Source: Bacillus gaemokensis (lineage in GTDB: Bacteria; Bacillota; Bacilli; Bacillales; Bacillaceae_G). From it: DNA of 64,000 nucleotides. Made by a program: the position numbers and the translations under genes. Every line of letters starts with the position of its first letter. Position 1 is the first letter of the stretch. The DNA is taken from assembly GCF_001590835.1 (NCBI RefSeq), contig NZ_LTAQ01000001.1:270357-334356 (forward strand), given 5' to 3'. Positions 27,604 through 34,606 of the stretch are shown here, piece by piece. Below the pieces are notes generated by a model that saw only the letters and a list, made by a program, of their open reading frames with translations, did not search any database and was not told the origin of the DNA.

Positions 27604-28252
27604 CTTCCTTTATTTTAATGTTTGCTTGTTTATAAAAAGCTACTTTATCTGTATTATATGATTTTGTATATTCATTGAACTTATCTTTTTCAGAATCAAT
27701 ATCTTTATAAGATTCGTTTACTGCTTTTACCTTACCACTAATATCTTTTAATTTTGCACCTTTATCTTGCAACGTTGTATATAAGTCTTTCTCTAATTTC
27801 AGTGATTTATTATAATTATCATACATTTTTTTAAAAGACTCATGTCGTTTTTCATATGTAGTCTTTACTTTGTTTGCTTGTTCTTTTAGCTTACTATCTT
27901 CAATTTTACCTACATATTTATCAACTGATTTCACTTCTTCTTGCGCTTTATTCAATGCATCTTTTTCTTTATCAAGTATTTTTCCGCGATCCGCTGTATT
28001 TTTTATTGCTTGATCTAGCTTTTCTTTTACAGCTTGGTTATTATCTTTTCCTTCTTGCACAATCTGAATGTATAACGCTTGTCCCTCTTTTTCTAATGTT
28101 TCTAATTTTTTCGCATCTTCAAACATCGGCTTTTCTTGCTTCGCGGCATTTTCAAATCCGATATATAGTTCTTCTTCTGGTTTTGGACCGAAACAACCAG
28201 CTAATAAAGTCATGGATAACGCCGTTACAATTGCTATTTTATTATATTTCAA
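27593..28252 (-). CDS. ykyA: YkyA-like cell-wall-binding lipoprotein
   Basis: A 219-residue lipoprotein: signal peptide with lipobox LLAGC (lipidated Cys near 20), then a long Lys/Glu/Asp-rich helical region that should form coiled coils (KKLETLEKEG, KLKDISGKVK). It matches the B. subtilis YkyA family of putative cell-wall-binding lipoproteins. Anchored on the outer face of the membrane. It lies 16 bases after the polysaccharide deacetylase in the same direction, so the two are probably co-transcribed and both act at the envelope. Confidence 0.87.
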   Translation of the reverse strand: MKYNKIAIVTALSMTLLAGCFGPKPEEELYIGFENAAKQEKPMFEDAKKLETLEKEGQALYIQIVQEGKDNNQAVKEKLDQAIKNTADRGKILDKEKDALNKAQEEVKSVDKYVGKIEDSKLKEQANKVKTTYEKRHESFKKMYDNYNKSLKLEKDLYTTLQDKGAKLKDISGKVKAVNESYKDIDSEKDKFNEYTKSYNTDKVAFYKQANIKIKEEKK

Positions 28253-28268
28253 CTTCTTTTCCTCCTAC

Positions 28269-29087
28269 TTATATACGATCATCATGCCAAAAATTCAATG
28301 GAAAATGAGCAGTTTCCTCATACACTTCAAACTCATAACCTTTTTTACGAAGATCATCAATAATCGTTTGTAATGCTTGTACTGTTTGTTTCTTCTCATG
28401 CATTAAAATAACTTCACGGTCTTGTTTAACCCCTGAAATTACATTTTGTATTATACCATTTGGATTTCCAGGTAGTTTCCAATCTAAAGAATCAATTGTC
28501 CAATCCCACTCTTTCATGTTTACCGTAGTCATTTGATCCCGCAATGCTTGGTTCAACCCTGGCATACTTCCATATGGGCAACGAACAAGCTTTGGTTCAA
28601 CCCCTGTAACATCTTTCATAATTTTCTGTGCTTGTCTCATCTCTTCCACAAATTGTCCTTGTTTATAAAGTTTCGCATAATCATGTGTCATACTGTGAAC
28701 ACCTGGATAATGTCCTTCCTTTACTAAACGTTTGACACTGTCTGTATGGGATGGAATGTTTCCACCAATCATGAAAAATGTTCCCTTTATTTCATTTTTC
28801 TTTAAAATATTTAAAATTTCTTTTTGAAATTCACTCGGTCCATCATCAAACGTTAAGTATGCTACTTTGCGCACTTGCCCATTAAATTTCACCGGTGCTT
28901 TTTTGCCCAATCCAACTTTAGGTTGTTCACTAGCAAGATGGACTGGATTTTCTTGCGTTGCTACAGCTCTTGCAGGTGATGTAAAGGATTGAAATATGAA
29001 AAACCCTACCGCGATAGCACTAATTGCAATAGCAATTATAACCAGCCTCTTGACCAAAGGTGATCTTCGGCTCCTCACGTCTATCAT
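28269..29087 (-). CDS. Polysaccharide deacetylase (peptidoglycan deacetylase type)
   Basis: A membrane-anchored extracellular NodB-domain enzyme (272 residues). One N-terminal transmembrane helix (LVIIAIAISAIAVGFFIF) follows a basic stretch. Catalytic motifs: TFDDGPS (motif 1), HSMTHDY (motif 2, metal histidines), RCPYGSMP (motif 3) and ILMHEK (motif 5, with the usual His). B. cereus group genomes carry many such enzymes that deacetylate peptidoglycan N-acetylglucosamine or N-acetylmuramic acid; I cannot tell which. I start at the ATG at 29087 behind AAAGGGA; a start 15 codons earlier has no binding site. Confidence 0.88.
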   Translation of the reverse strand: MIDVRSRRSPLVKRLVIIAIAISAIAVGFFIFQSFTSPARAVATQENPVHLASEQPKVGLGKKAPVKFNGQVRKVAYLTFDDGPSEFQKEILNILKKNEIKGTFFMIGGNIPSHTDSVKRLVKEGHYPGVHSMTHDYAKLYKQGQFVEEMRQAQKIMKDVTGVEPKLVRCPYGSMPGLNQALRDQMTTVNMKEWDWTIDSLDWKLPGNPNGIIQNVISGVKQDREVILMHEKKQTVQALQTIIDDLRKKGYEFEVYEETAHFPLNFWHDDRI

Positions 29088-29195
29088 TCTACCATTCCCT
29101 TTCTCTCTTTCTATCAATCTTTCCTTGTTCATTTTACACAGTGTAAAGGCTTACTCGCAACAACTTACAAATATTCTTATAATTTTCTCAAAAGG

Positions 29196-29228
29196 AAAAG
29201 TGTAGAGATTGCTTTCCTCTACACTTTT
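29196..29228 (-). terminator. Terminator after the GGDEF pseudogene
   Basis: AAAAGTGTAGAG pairs with CTCTACACTTTT around 9 bases, ~135 bases beyond the pseudogene end and upstream of the deacetylase. Confidence 0.75.
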
Positions 29229-29304
29229 TAAATGAAAAAACATTGTGCAAAATGTACTGACACATCCAACACAATTATATGATGATTAAATCTATTTTTA
29301 AAGA

Positions 29305-29340
29305 CTTTTGTTACAAAACATCATTTTTTTGTAACAAAAG
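29305..29340. repeat. 10-bp inverted repeat
   Basis: CTTTTGTTAC and GTAACAAAAG are exact complements 16 bases apart, and a third related copy (GTTACGAAAAG) begins at ~29351. A possible operator or hairpin near the pseudogene end. Confidence 0.45.
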
Positions 29341-29363
29341 AGAAGAGTTTGTTACGAAAAGCA

Positions 29364-30003
29364 CTATTTCGAGTCTCTCTCCTTATATAATTGATTTTGT
29401 GCTTTATTTAATAGTTCTTCTAACAACCTTCCTTCTAAGGGGTATGTCGCAGCACCAAATAAAAACGTAATACTCACTACATCATCCTCTAGTTCTGTTC
29501 TAACATTCTTTGATAAGCGCTCTGTTATCGTTGATTTTTCATATCCGTTATCTACAGCGAGAACCACATACTTATTTTCTTCCCACCGTGTAACAATATC
29601 ACCTTTCCTAACTGTTTTCATCATTACATTTTCCACTTTTTGAATCAATTGATTTAATTTTTTCTCTTGCATGCTATCTATTAATTTACTCTATTCCTTA
29701 ATAGAAACAACATATATGGTAATTTTACGGACATCTCTTTCAGACAAAGCGGCTACCTTTTCCCAAAAAAACAATCATGAATTCTCTACTTTTTATCCCT
29801 TGTAATTCGCTATTTTCATTCTGTTTTTGATCGTAACGATGTCCAAAATAATAACTCAGTATCATTTGTATAATATAAATAATAAGTACCGCTCCAAAAG
29901 ACCTTGCATCTAATTTTGTGATTACATCCTGCATTGCCAACCACTCTGTAACCGCAACTGTGTTACCAAGCAACAAACCACTAATTTTCCCTTTATGTTT
30001 CAT
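29364..30003 (-). pseudogene. Broken diguanylate-cyclase-like (GGDEF) membrane protein
   Basis: Two fragments of one gene. The 5' part (from the ATG at 30003, 87 residues if read straight) has two hydrophobic helices and GHRYDQ. The 3' part (102 residues from 29672) is the C-terminal half of a GGDEF domain, with DIVTRW, then EENKY where GGDEF is expected, FGAATYP and ALY-like NQLYKERD. The intervening bases continue in one frame (EKVAALSERDVRKITIYVVS) if one T is removed from the 7-T run at 29765-29771. A TAG at 29691-29693 remains. The total is 640 bases, one more than a multiple of 3. Even intact, the active site would be lost. Confidence 0.8.
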
Positions 30004-30165
30004 GCATTACCTCCTTCCATGCTATTATATGTTTCTATAACAATAATGTTTTTCTGCAAAATAAAAAATGTACGTCTCCTTTGTACATTTCTTCATAAAG
30101 CTTGTATTCATTTCCTTTTCTATTTCATATATATAATATATCCCCTCTATAGAAAGGAGAAGAAT

Positions 30166-30399
30166 ATGTTACAAAAAGAAAACATTTCAGACATCCTTCG
30201 TTTTTTAGCTGGATTTCTCTTATCATTAAAACTATTATTCGAGTCATTCGGTCTTACTTTTATTACAAATGATCAAATAGATGCCATTATAAATGTTGCT
30301 TCATTCTTATTTATTTTATACTTCGGATACAAAAATAACTACGTAGGAAAAAAAGGATTAGAACAAAAAGAGTTACTAAAGAAACACAATCTTCATTAA
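30166..30399 (+). CDS. Small holin-like membrane protein (77 aa)
   Basis: AGAAAGGAGAAGA precedes the ATG. Two hydrophobic helices (ILRFLAGFLLSLKLLF and IINVASFLFILYFGY), a short polar loop and a basic Lys/His C-terminal tail are typical of phi LC3/SPP1-type holins. No lysin, portal or other phage gene is near. Domesticated holin-like proteins exist in Bacillus chromosomes, so lytic function is not implied. It converges with the 30428 gene and shares a terminator with it. Confidence 0.78.
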   Translation: MLQKENISDILRFLAGFLLSLKLLFESFGLTFITNDQIDAIINVASFLFILYFGYKNNYVGKKGLEQKELLKKHNLH

Positions 30400-30429
30400 A
30401 AAGGAACCCCTTTTCTTGGGTTCCTTTTT
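30398..30429. terminator. Bidirectional terminator
   Basis: AAAAAGGAACCC and GGGTTCCTTTTT, 12-bp stem and 8-base loop. It overlaps the stop codons of both convergent genes (30166 and 30428). Confidence 0.9.
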
Positions 30430-30943
30430 AATGTTGTATCAATATTGCTTCTTTTGTTTGAAGTGGCCCATATACCAATCCCTTATACTGGAATGTATAT
30501 GTAGCACGTAAAAGAATAGAGGCGGGAACCGGAACACGAGCTATTTTCACCTGAAAAATTAATTGAACTTTTTCATTTGGCAATAATTTATCAATTCGCC
30601 ACCTGACCAATTGGAATAAGAATTCTCCTGTTCCTTTATTTGTTTGTAATGTATTAGGAATATACGCAAAATGATCAAGAATCATATGGCTCACAATTAC
30701 ACGAGAAATTTCTTCACTTCCCTTATTCTCAACCTCTAGTTGAATAAATAGAATATCATTCCTATCATAAACAAGTTCACATGAAAAATCTTTCTCTTGT
30801 ACACTACGAATTTGTAATGTTCCCCCTACATTCGGAATAGATTGTTTCTTTGTACCTTCCTTAAATCCTCCTTCCATCCACACAACAGGTTGTAAAAACA
30901 ACGGAAACATTTCTTGGTCCGAAATTCGTTTCCATATTTTCAT
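30428..30943 (-). CDS. Beta-rich protein with DUF11-like domain, unknown
   Basis: A 171-residue protein with no signal peptide or membrane helix. Alternating beta segments (IQLEVENKGSEEISRVIV, VRWRIDKLLPNEKVQLIFQVKI) resemble the DUF11 or conserved-repeat domains of surface proteins, with the VENKG and LLPNEKVQ hallmarks. A spore-surface or wall role is possible but unproven. The ATG at 30943 is preceded by GGTGAA. Monocistronic with a shared terminator. Confidence 0.6.
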   Translation of the reverse strand: MKIWKRISDQEMFPLFLQPVVWMEGGFKEGTKKQSIPNVGGTLQIRSVQEKDFSCELVYDRNDILFIQLEVENKGSEEISRVIVSHMILDHFAYIPNTLQTNKGTGEFLFQLVRWRIDKLLPNEKVQLIFQVKIARVPVPASILLRATYTFQYKGLVYGPLQTKEAILIQH

Positions 30944-31183
30944 AATAAAAATTCACCTCATTCCAGATGGTATCACCTATACAACTCATTCTGCCTTCCT
31001 GATCAATAAACTCCCCTTATCCGATTTATTCACCTGAAGCACCAGCTTACTTACTTTCAATAAAATATACGCTTTTAGCTTCTTTATCTTTCTCTTTAAT
31101 TCTTATTCGACAATTCAATGAAAAAACCATTTTAAATAACAGGACAACACACCGTTCGCTACATATATTTCTTTTTACAAGTT
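30944..31183. other. Non-coding stretch with no recognised feature
   Basis: Upstream region of the 30428 gene, running to the inverted bcr1 copy. No clear promoter, gene or repeat seen. Confidence 0.4.
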
Positions 31184-31332
31184 TTTAACCCGCTATTTGC
31201 GGGCAGTATACTCCCATTTCAGAATTTAGCGAAGACAAAGAAGTTAGGTGGGAGATAAACTGTCCGTAACAGCTCAATTGGTAAGGACTAATAATCAGTG
31301 GGGATGAAGCCCCCACTGATTAAACACTTTAT
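31184..31332 (-). repeat. bcr1-type repeat, inverted orientation
   Basis: Read on the minus strand this is ATAAA ... TAATCAGTGGGG, CCCCACTGATTATTAG and CTGCCCGCAAATAGCGGG. Edges are TTTAA (31184-31188) and TTTAT (31328-31332). It is the only clearly inverted copy in the window and lies in the MFS upstream region. Confidence 0.82.
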
Positions 31333-31438
31333 GTTTGTAACCTTTTCCTAATTCATTTTTTGTACACCAGTCTATTTTCTCTACTAACCCCTAAAAGATT
31401 CGTTATGTATTTTTTAAAACACCTGAAATAAAGAAAAG

Positions 31439-31467
31439 TTTACCTTTTAGTCAAATTTGACTATAAT
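31439..31467 (+). promoter_or_regulatory. Efflux-pump promoter with palindromic operator
   Basis: TTTACC (31439-31444), 17 bases, TATAAT (31462-31467). The spacer contains a perfect 14-base palindrome AGTCAAATTTGACT (31449-31462) that runs into the -10. A repressor here would block RNA polymerase. The 5' leader would be about 170 bases. Confidence 0.6.
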
Positions 31468-31641
31468 ATAAGTTGTAATTTCTATTCTTTATGCTATTAC
31501 AAACACCGTCTTTCTTTATAAATCAACACAAAGAAAGACACACTGTACATAAAGACATTCTTAATTATGAACTATATCCTTTAAAGTAATATGTCCGTTT
31601 TAAAAGATTAGTTTATTTTTATACTAAAAGGGGGGCTATGT

Positions 31642-33177
31642 TTGGAGACACAAACATCTCAAAACAAAGAACGTAAAACAAAGTTTGTTGTTGCTGGATT
31701 GTTACTTGGTATTTTAATGGCAGCAATGGATAATACAATCGTTGCAACAGCAATGGCAACAATTGTTGGAGACCTAGGGGGATTTGATAAATTCGTTTGG
31801 GTCACATCAGCTTATATGGTAGCAACAATGGCAGGAATGCCAATTTTCGGGAAACTCTCTGATATGTACGGACGTAAACGTTTTTACATTGGTGGTTTAC
31901 TTCTCTTCTTACTTGGTTCAATCCTTTGTGGTACAGCAACAAGCATTGAACAGTTAAGTATTTACAGAGCGATACAAGGGATTGGTGGCGGCGCTCTTAT
32001 GCCAATCGCATTCACAATTATGTACGATATATTCCCACCTGAAAAACGAGGGAAAATGACAGGTCTATTTGGCGCTGTTTTCGGAACATCAAGTGTATTT
32101 GGTCCTTTATTAGGCGCTTATATTACTGATTATATAAGCTGGCACTGGGTCTTTTATATCAATATTCCATTAGGACTTATTTCCTTCTTCTTTATTTCTA
32201 AGTATTACAAAGAATCTCTACAATATAGAAAACAAAAAATCGACTGGGCTGGTGCAATTACACTTGTAGTCAGCATTGTTTCCTTAATGTTTGCACTAGA
32301 GCTTGGTGGTAAAGAATATGCATGGAATTCCAATATGATCCTTGGCTTATTTGCTACATTTGCTATTATGCTTATTATTTTCTTCTTTGTGGAAAGACGA
32401 GCTACAGAGCCAATTATTTCTTTTCACTTATTTAAAAAACCTTTATTTGCAGCAAGTCAAGGTGTTGCCTTTTTCTACGGTGCAGCTTTTATTATTTGTA
32501 CAGTTTATATTCCAATCTTCGTTCAAGGTGTTCTTGGTGGTTCCGCATCAAATGCTGGATTAATTTTAACACCGATGATGGTTGGTTCTGTAATTGGAAG
32601 CCAAACAGGTGGACAATTAGCTACGCGAACAAGTTATCGTAATATCATGATAATATCTGGCGTTTTCTTTGTACTCGGTATCTATTTACTGAGCACTTTA
32701 ACAATGGACACACCACGTACACTTGTAACAGTCTTTATGGTTCTTGCTGGACTTGGAGTTGGCTTCTCCTTCTCTGTTTTAAGTATGTCATCTATTCACA
32801 ATTTAGAAATGAGAGATCGAGGCTCTGCCACATCAACAAACTCATTCTTCCGTTCTCTTGGTATGACTCTTGGTGTGACAATCTTTGGCACCATTCAAAA
32901 CCATATTTTCACTGACAAATTAAAAACTGTTTTCTCTCCAGAATTAGCAAAAATGGTACCAAAAGGTGGAGATACAAGCTTTTTATTATCACCACATGCT
33001 ACTGAAAAAATCCCATCTCAAATATTAGGTGAAATTAAACAAGCCCTTTCTTTATCTATTGCTGACACATTTTTCTGGGCACTTATTCCCGCGATTTTAA
33101 GTATTATCTGCATTACATTAATGGGTAAAGAACGTCTCTTAATTGGAGCGAAGAAAAAACAAAAACAAGTAAGTTAA
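31642..33177 (+). CDS. MFS multidrug efflux transporter (DHA2/EmrB-QacA, 14 TMS)
   Basis: A 511-residue proton-driven drug exporter with about 14 membrane helices. Motif A in loop 2-3 reads GKLSDMYGRKR; motif C-like is ...GAVFGTSSVFGPLLGA; DNTIVATA in helix 1 is typical of DHA2. The start is TTG at 31642 with AAAGGGGGG upstream; an out-of-frame ATG just before it can mislead. A PadR regulator follows, with a long hairpin between the genes. The substrate is unknown; disinfectants, dyes or antibiotics are usual for the family. Confidence 0.9.
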   Translation: METQTSQNKERKTKFVVAGLLLGILMAAMDNTIVATAMATIVGDLGGFDKFVWVTSAYMVATMAGMPIFGKLSDMYGRKRFYIGGLLLFLLGSILCGTATSIEQLSIYRAIQGIGGGALMPIAFTIMYDIFPPEKRGKMTGLFGAVFGTSSVFGPLLGAYITDYISWHWVFYINIPLGLISFFFISKYYKESLQYRKQKIDWAGAITLVVSIVSLMFALELGGKEYAWNSNMILGLFATFAIMLIIFFFVERRATEPIISFHLFKKPLFAASQGVAFFYGAAFIICTVYIPIFVQGVLGGSASNAGLILTPMMVGSVIGSQTGGQLATRTSYRNIMIISGVFFVLGIYLLSTLTMDTPRTLVTVFMVLAGLGVGFSFSVLSMSSIHNLEMRDRGSATSTNSFFRSLGMTLGVTIFGTIQNHIFTDKLKTVFSPELAKMVPKGGDTSFLLSPHATEKIPSQILGEIKQALSLSIADTFFWALIPAILSIICITLMGKERLLIGAKKKQKQVS

Positions 33178-33182
33178 TTCAT

Positions 33183-33218
33183 AACGGTATATCTCTTTAT
33201 CGAAAGAGATATACCGTT
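33183..33218 (+). terminator. 16-bp hairpin between the efflux gene and padR
   Basis: AACGGTATATCTCTTT and its exact complement surround ATCG. It is followed by TATAATATG, a weak T-run. It could terminate, attenuate or act as an operator for PadR; ATATC...GATAT fits an operator shape. Confidence 0.6.
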
Positions 33219-33259
33219 TATAATATGTATAAAGTTTAAATTACAGGAGTTGAGACAGC

Positions 33260-33817
33260 ATGAGCATGAAATTAGTCATTCTCGGCTTACTACTCGAAGG
33301 AGATAAACATCCATATGAAGTGCAGCACATCATGAAAGAACGGCAAATGGATTGTTATATTAAATATGCAAAAGGATCCCTTTACTACGCCTTTGAACAA
33401 TTAGAAAAACAAGGGGCCATTGCAGTTACGAATGTCGTACGAGATACGAATCGGCCAGATAAAACGATTTTCCATATAACTGAGACCGGAAAAAAACTTT
33501 TTGATGCTTTGTTATTAAAACAATTCGAGGCAAAAAACCAAATATATAAACCAATTTATTCCGCTCTCTCCTTCGCTCATTTCGGTGATGAACAAGCACT
33601 CGTCCCTATTTTGGAAAAAAAGAGAAATGACACGATTCAATATTTACATATGATGCAGTCCATTTACGAACAGAGTAAAACAAACGTTTCTCGTGCACAA
33701 CTTTATATTTTAAAAAGCGTTATTGAGCATATTACAGTTGAATTACGTTGGCTAAATGAGCTACATAAAGATGCAAGTGCTGGTCTTCTTTCAGAAATCG
33801 GAGCAGATGTAAGATAA
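33260..33817 (+). CDS. PadR-family transcriptional regulator
   Basis: A 185-residue regulator: winged helix-turn-helix (residues ~1-85, LVILGLLLEGDKHPYEVQHIMKE, YAKGSLYYAFEQLEKQGAI) and a helical C-terminal dimerisation domain. It is cotranscribed with or directly follows the MFS pump, so it most likely represses it and is relieved by drug ligands (inference; PadR control of efflux genes is known in B. cereus). ATG behind CAGGAG. Its TAA stop overlaps the ATAAA end of a bcr1 element. Confidence 0.88.
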   Translation: MSMKLVILGLLLEGDKHPYEVQHIMKERQMDCYIKYAKGSLYYAFEQLEKQGAIAVTNVVRDTNRPDKTIFHITETGKKLFDALLLKQFEAKNQIYKPIYSALSFAHFGDEQALVPILEKKRNDTIQYLHMMQSIYEQSKTNVSRAQLYILKSVIEHITVELRWLNELHKDASAGLLSEIGADVR

Positions 33818-33970
33818 AGCAAAACTTTAATCAGTGAGGGGGTTTTTCATTCCCCACTGATTATTAGCTCTCACCAACCGAGCTTTTATGTGCAGTTGAT
33901 CCACCTAATTTCTTTGTTTCTGTTGAATTTTGAGTTGTGATTCTTACTTGTCCACGAATAGCCGGATAAA
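33814..33970 (+). repeat. bcr1-type repeat, full length (157 bp)
   Basis: ATAAA at 33814-33818 and 33966-33970 delimit the element. The internal blocks AACTTTAATCAGTGAGGG, CCCCACTGATTATTAGCTC and TACTTGTCCACGAATAGCCGGATAAA are slightly diverged. The TAA of padR is inside the first ATAAA. Confidence 0.84.
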
Positions 33971-34024
33971 GTGAAACTAGCCATCATTGGTCGCTTCATC
34001 CTCTACTGATGGTTAGCTCTCACC
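33966..34024 (+). repeat. bcr1-type repeat, partial copy adjoining the previous one
   Basis: GTGAAACTAG, TTCATCCTCTACTGATGGTTAGCTCTCACC and the shared ATAAA show a second left end directly after the first copy. The 3' half is absent. A tandem or nested insertion is likely. Confidence 0.6.
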
Positions 34025-34226
34025 TTTCTTCTCTTTCAATTGAACCTCGCTATCATCCCCTCATGCATCTCCTTGCCCCCTTATCTCCCTATTATTTCAT
34101 TAAACACGAATTTTCATATTTTACTTGTTAAACAAGCATAGCATTCCACATTTTTTTCACCTTAACAATTAAAACATTCGGAATAATAAGAATTAAAAAC
34201 TTGCAAATATTCTTATTTCAAAACAG
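34025..34226. other. AT-rich upstream region of the metE leader
   Basis: No gene, repeat or terminator recognised between the bcr1 pair and the metE promoter. Confidence 0.4.
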
Positions 34227-34256
34227 TAGACAAAATTTAAAAAATTATGTTAAAAT
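34227..34256 (+). promoter_or_regulatory. Candidate promoter of the metE leader
   Basis: TAGACA (34227-34232), 18 bases, TAAAAT (34251-34256). Both hexamers have one or two mismatches. About 40 bases before the riboswitch. Confidence 0.4.
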
Positions 34257-34297
34257 TTGTTTCAATATCATATTTGCTTGTTAAATTCCTTTCAAAA

Positions 34298-34487
34298 GGA
34301 AAATAGGTATACGAAATTTTTTGTTTCGTGTTTAAAAGGGAAGTTTGGTGAAATTCCAACGCGGTCCCGCCACTGTAAGTGCAGAGACTTCTTTTTCTAT
34401 ACCACTGTGAAAACGGGAAGGTGAAAGAAATCATATGAAGCATGAGCCAGGAGACCTGCCTATTTTAACAACACTGATAGACTCACG
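34298..34487 (+). promoter_or_regulatory. Cobalamin (B12) riboswitch of metE
   Basis: The conserved core is present in order: GGGAAGTTTGGTGAAATTCC, GCGGTCCCGCCACTGT, GAAGGTG and the B12 box AGCCAGGAGACCTGCC. Flanking AAAATAGG (near 34300) and GCCTATTTT (near 34480) would form stem P1. With a hairpin at 34554 downstream, vitamin B12 binding should switch off this B12-independent methionine synthase. Confidence 0.93.
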
Positions 34488-34553
34488 GATGATGATGAGG
34501 TGTTATAAACGAGAAGATAGGACTAATTTTTACTCCTGTACACTTTTCGTTAC

Positions 34554-34581
34554 AAGCATTTCCGAGTAAACGGAAATGCTT
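34554..34581 (+). terminator. Riboswitch-controlled hairpin before metE
   Basis: AAGCATTTCCG and CGGAAATGCTT form an 11-bp stem with a 6-base loop, followed by ACTTTC rather than a long T-run. Probable expression platform for the B12 riboswitch. Confidence 0.65.
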
Positions 34582-34606
34582 ACTTTCAATTAGGGAGGAA
34601 TTTAAA

